A stretch of DNA of 6,724 bases from Thiotrichaceae bacterium (lineage in GTDB: Bacteria > Pseudomonadota > Gammaproteobacteria > Thiotrichales > Thiotrichaceae): positions 1 through 6,724 of the forward strand of contig JALVFC010000544.1 in assembly GCA_027030285.1 (NCBI GenBank), written 5' to 3'. The translations under genes and the position numbers were made by a program. Positions 6,040 to 6,724 of the stretch are shown here, one piece after another. Numbering within the stretch: the first letter of the stretch is position 1; each line of letters begins with the position of its first letter. The notes beneath the pieces were generated by a model. The model ran no database searches. It was not told the DNA's origin and saw nothing but the letters and a program-made list of their open reading frames with translations.

Positions 6040-6724
6040 CTTCTTGGCTCCATGCTCCTCAAGGAAGGTTTTGGCACGAAGCCCCATGTCAGCAGTTTTA
6101 ACCTGATACTGCCACCATTGGTTCGCCCAACCCATTGCCTTGTTCCAGTCAGCTTTCTCAGCAAATTCTGCCGCTTTCTTCTTGGCATCCTCTGCAAAGC
6201 CTAACTGATCCGTCGCATCTTCAACCAGTGCAACCACTTCAGGGAAGTCCTTGTAGTTGTGGCTGGTAATAAAGGCAACCACGCTGTCAATGACTTTCTG
6301 GGTTTCGATATTGGTTTTAACCTGCTTGTCATAGTCTTCTTTGGTGTAGGTTTGACCTTCTGTCAGACCACCTTCTTCGGACTTGTAACCCTTGGGCTGT
6401 ACCAGCAGATAGCCTTGCATTTCCAGATGCAGCGCTGAACAGAACTCAGTACAGTAGTAAGGATAAACACCTGCTTTATCCGCCACAAAGGTTGCAGAAG
6501 CTGTCTTGCCAGGCTCCAGAGACAATTGCACATTTTGTCCGTACATGGCGAATCCATGCACCTCATCTTCGGCACGCTCCAGGTTGGTCAGGTGAATTGA
6601 AACTGTATCACCTTCGGTTACCTCTATGATTTCAGGTGTGATGTGAGAACGGATAGTCGTACCGTAAACATGCACCGTACACTTACCTGCATCATCACAG
6701 GTGCGCTCGATCTTTTCACGACCT
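6031..6724 (-). CDS. nosZ: Nitrous oxide reductase NosZ, clade II type (C-terminal part)
   Basis: This is the C-terminal 230 residues of the periplasmic copper enzyme that reduces N2O to N2. The 5' part, with the CuZ beta-propeller and signal peptide, is beyond the right edge. The frame is open from 6723, so GTG at 6675 is an internal valine and not a start. The cupredoxin CuA domain is intact. Numbered from the first visible residue, the ligands are H56 (in VHGFAMY), C91, C95, H99 and M102, with the pattern Cys-Thr-Glu-Phe-Cys then ALHLEM. Glu, not Trp, sits between the two cysteines at the backbone-ligand position. This and the TTIRSHITPEIIEV segment fit clade II NosZ. After the domain ends (about residue 112) there is an extension of about 118 residues, mostly charged and helical, with a Trp-rich patch (NQWWQYQ). 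It has no CXXCH, so it is not the cytochrome domain found in Wolinella-type cNosZ. The gene ends at TAA 6031-6033, followed by a hairpin and a terminator. Confidence 0.97.
   Translation of the reverse strand, partial: GREKIERTCDDAGKCTVHVYGTTIRSHITPEIIEVTEGDTVSIHLTNLERAEDEVHGFAMYGQNVQLSLEPGKTASATFVADKAGVYPYYCTEFCSALHLEMQGYLLVQPKGYKSEEGGLTEGQTYTKEDYDKQVKTNIETQKVIDSVVAFITSHNYKDFPEVVALVEDATDQLGFAEDAKKKAAEFAEKADWNKAMGWANQWWQYQVKTADMGLRAKTFLEEHGAKKIK

Noticed and set aside
5941..6204. Plus-strand open frame across the terminator and the nosZ end
   Set aside because: It runs through the terminator stem and antisense to the conserved NosZ frame; no ribosome binding site or recognisable protein.
6031..6384. 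Fused cytochrome c domain at the NosZ C-terminus, as in Wolinella-type cNosZ
   Set aside because: No CXXCH haem-binding motif occurs in the extension.
1..6724. CRISPR arrays, insertion sequences, tRNA or rRNA genes
   Set aside because: No regularly spaced repeats, transposase frames, terminal inverted repeats or RNA gene features were seen.

Overview
The window carries most of a nitrous-oxide-reduction (nos) gene cluster of the 'atypical' or clade II type, with every gene on the minus strand. Read in the direction of transcription (right to left) the order is: the 3' part of nosZ (nitrous oxide reductase, running off the right end), a three-haem c-type cytochrome, a six-span membrane protein of the NosB type, nosD, nosG, and the 5' part of nosH (running off the left end). 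The order nosZ-(cytochrome c)-nosB-nosD-nosG-nosH, the absence of nosR in the visible region, and clade II features in the NosZ CuA domain (Cys-Thr-Glu-Phe-Cys at the copper site) all agree. The host is probably a Gram-negative respiratory bacterium. The moderate base composition and the c4/c553-like cytochrome domains suggest a proteobacterium (beta or gamma), but the species cannot be named from this window.

Layout: 6031-6724 is the CuA domain of NosZ plus a long haem-free C-terminal extension. It is followed by a hairpin over the stop codon and a strong intrinsic terminator (5971-5994). The spacer 5746-5970 holds a perfect FNR/DNR-type palindrome (5916-5929) correctly spaced from a -10 element (5888-5893), so the cytochrome-nosBDGH genes appear to have their own anaerobic promoter. 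The tri-haem cytochrome (4624-5745) is followed by a perfect 8-bp hairpin and a 165-nt gap. The genes nosB, nosD, nosG and nosH then follow with short gaps of 46 (or 58), 17 and 29 nt, as expected of one operon.

Working model (established for the families, inferred here): NosG and NosH form a membrane-associated quinol dehydrogenase of the NapGH type. Electrons pass through c-type cytochrome, plausibly the tri-haem protein encoded here, to CuA of periplasmic NosZ, where N2O is reduced to N2. NosD, with the ABC proteins NosF and NosY expected beyond the left edge, supports assembly of the copper-sulfur CuZ centre. NosB has no settled function. I do not see an entirely new system. The points most worth following up are the split of the locus into two transcription units, the tri-haem cytochrome, the C-terminal extension of NosZ and the His/Met-rich periplasmic loop of NosB.
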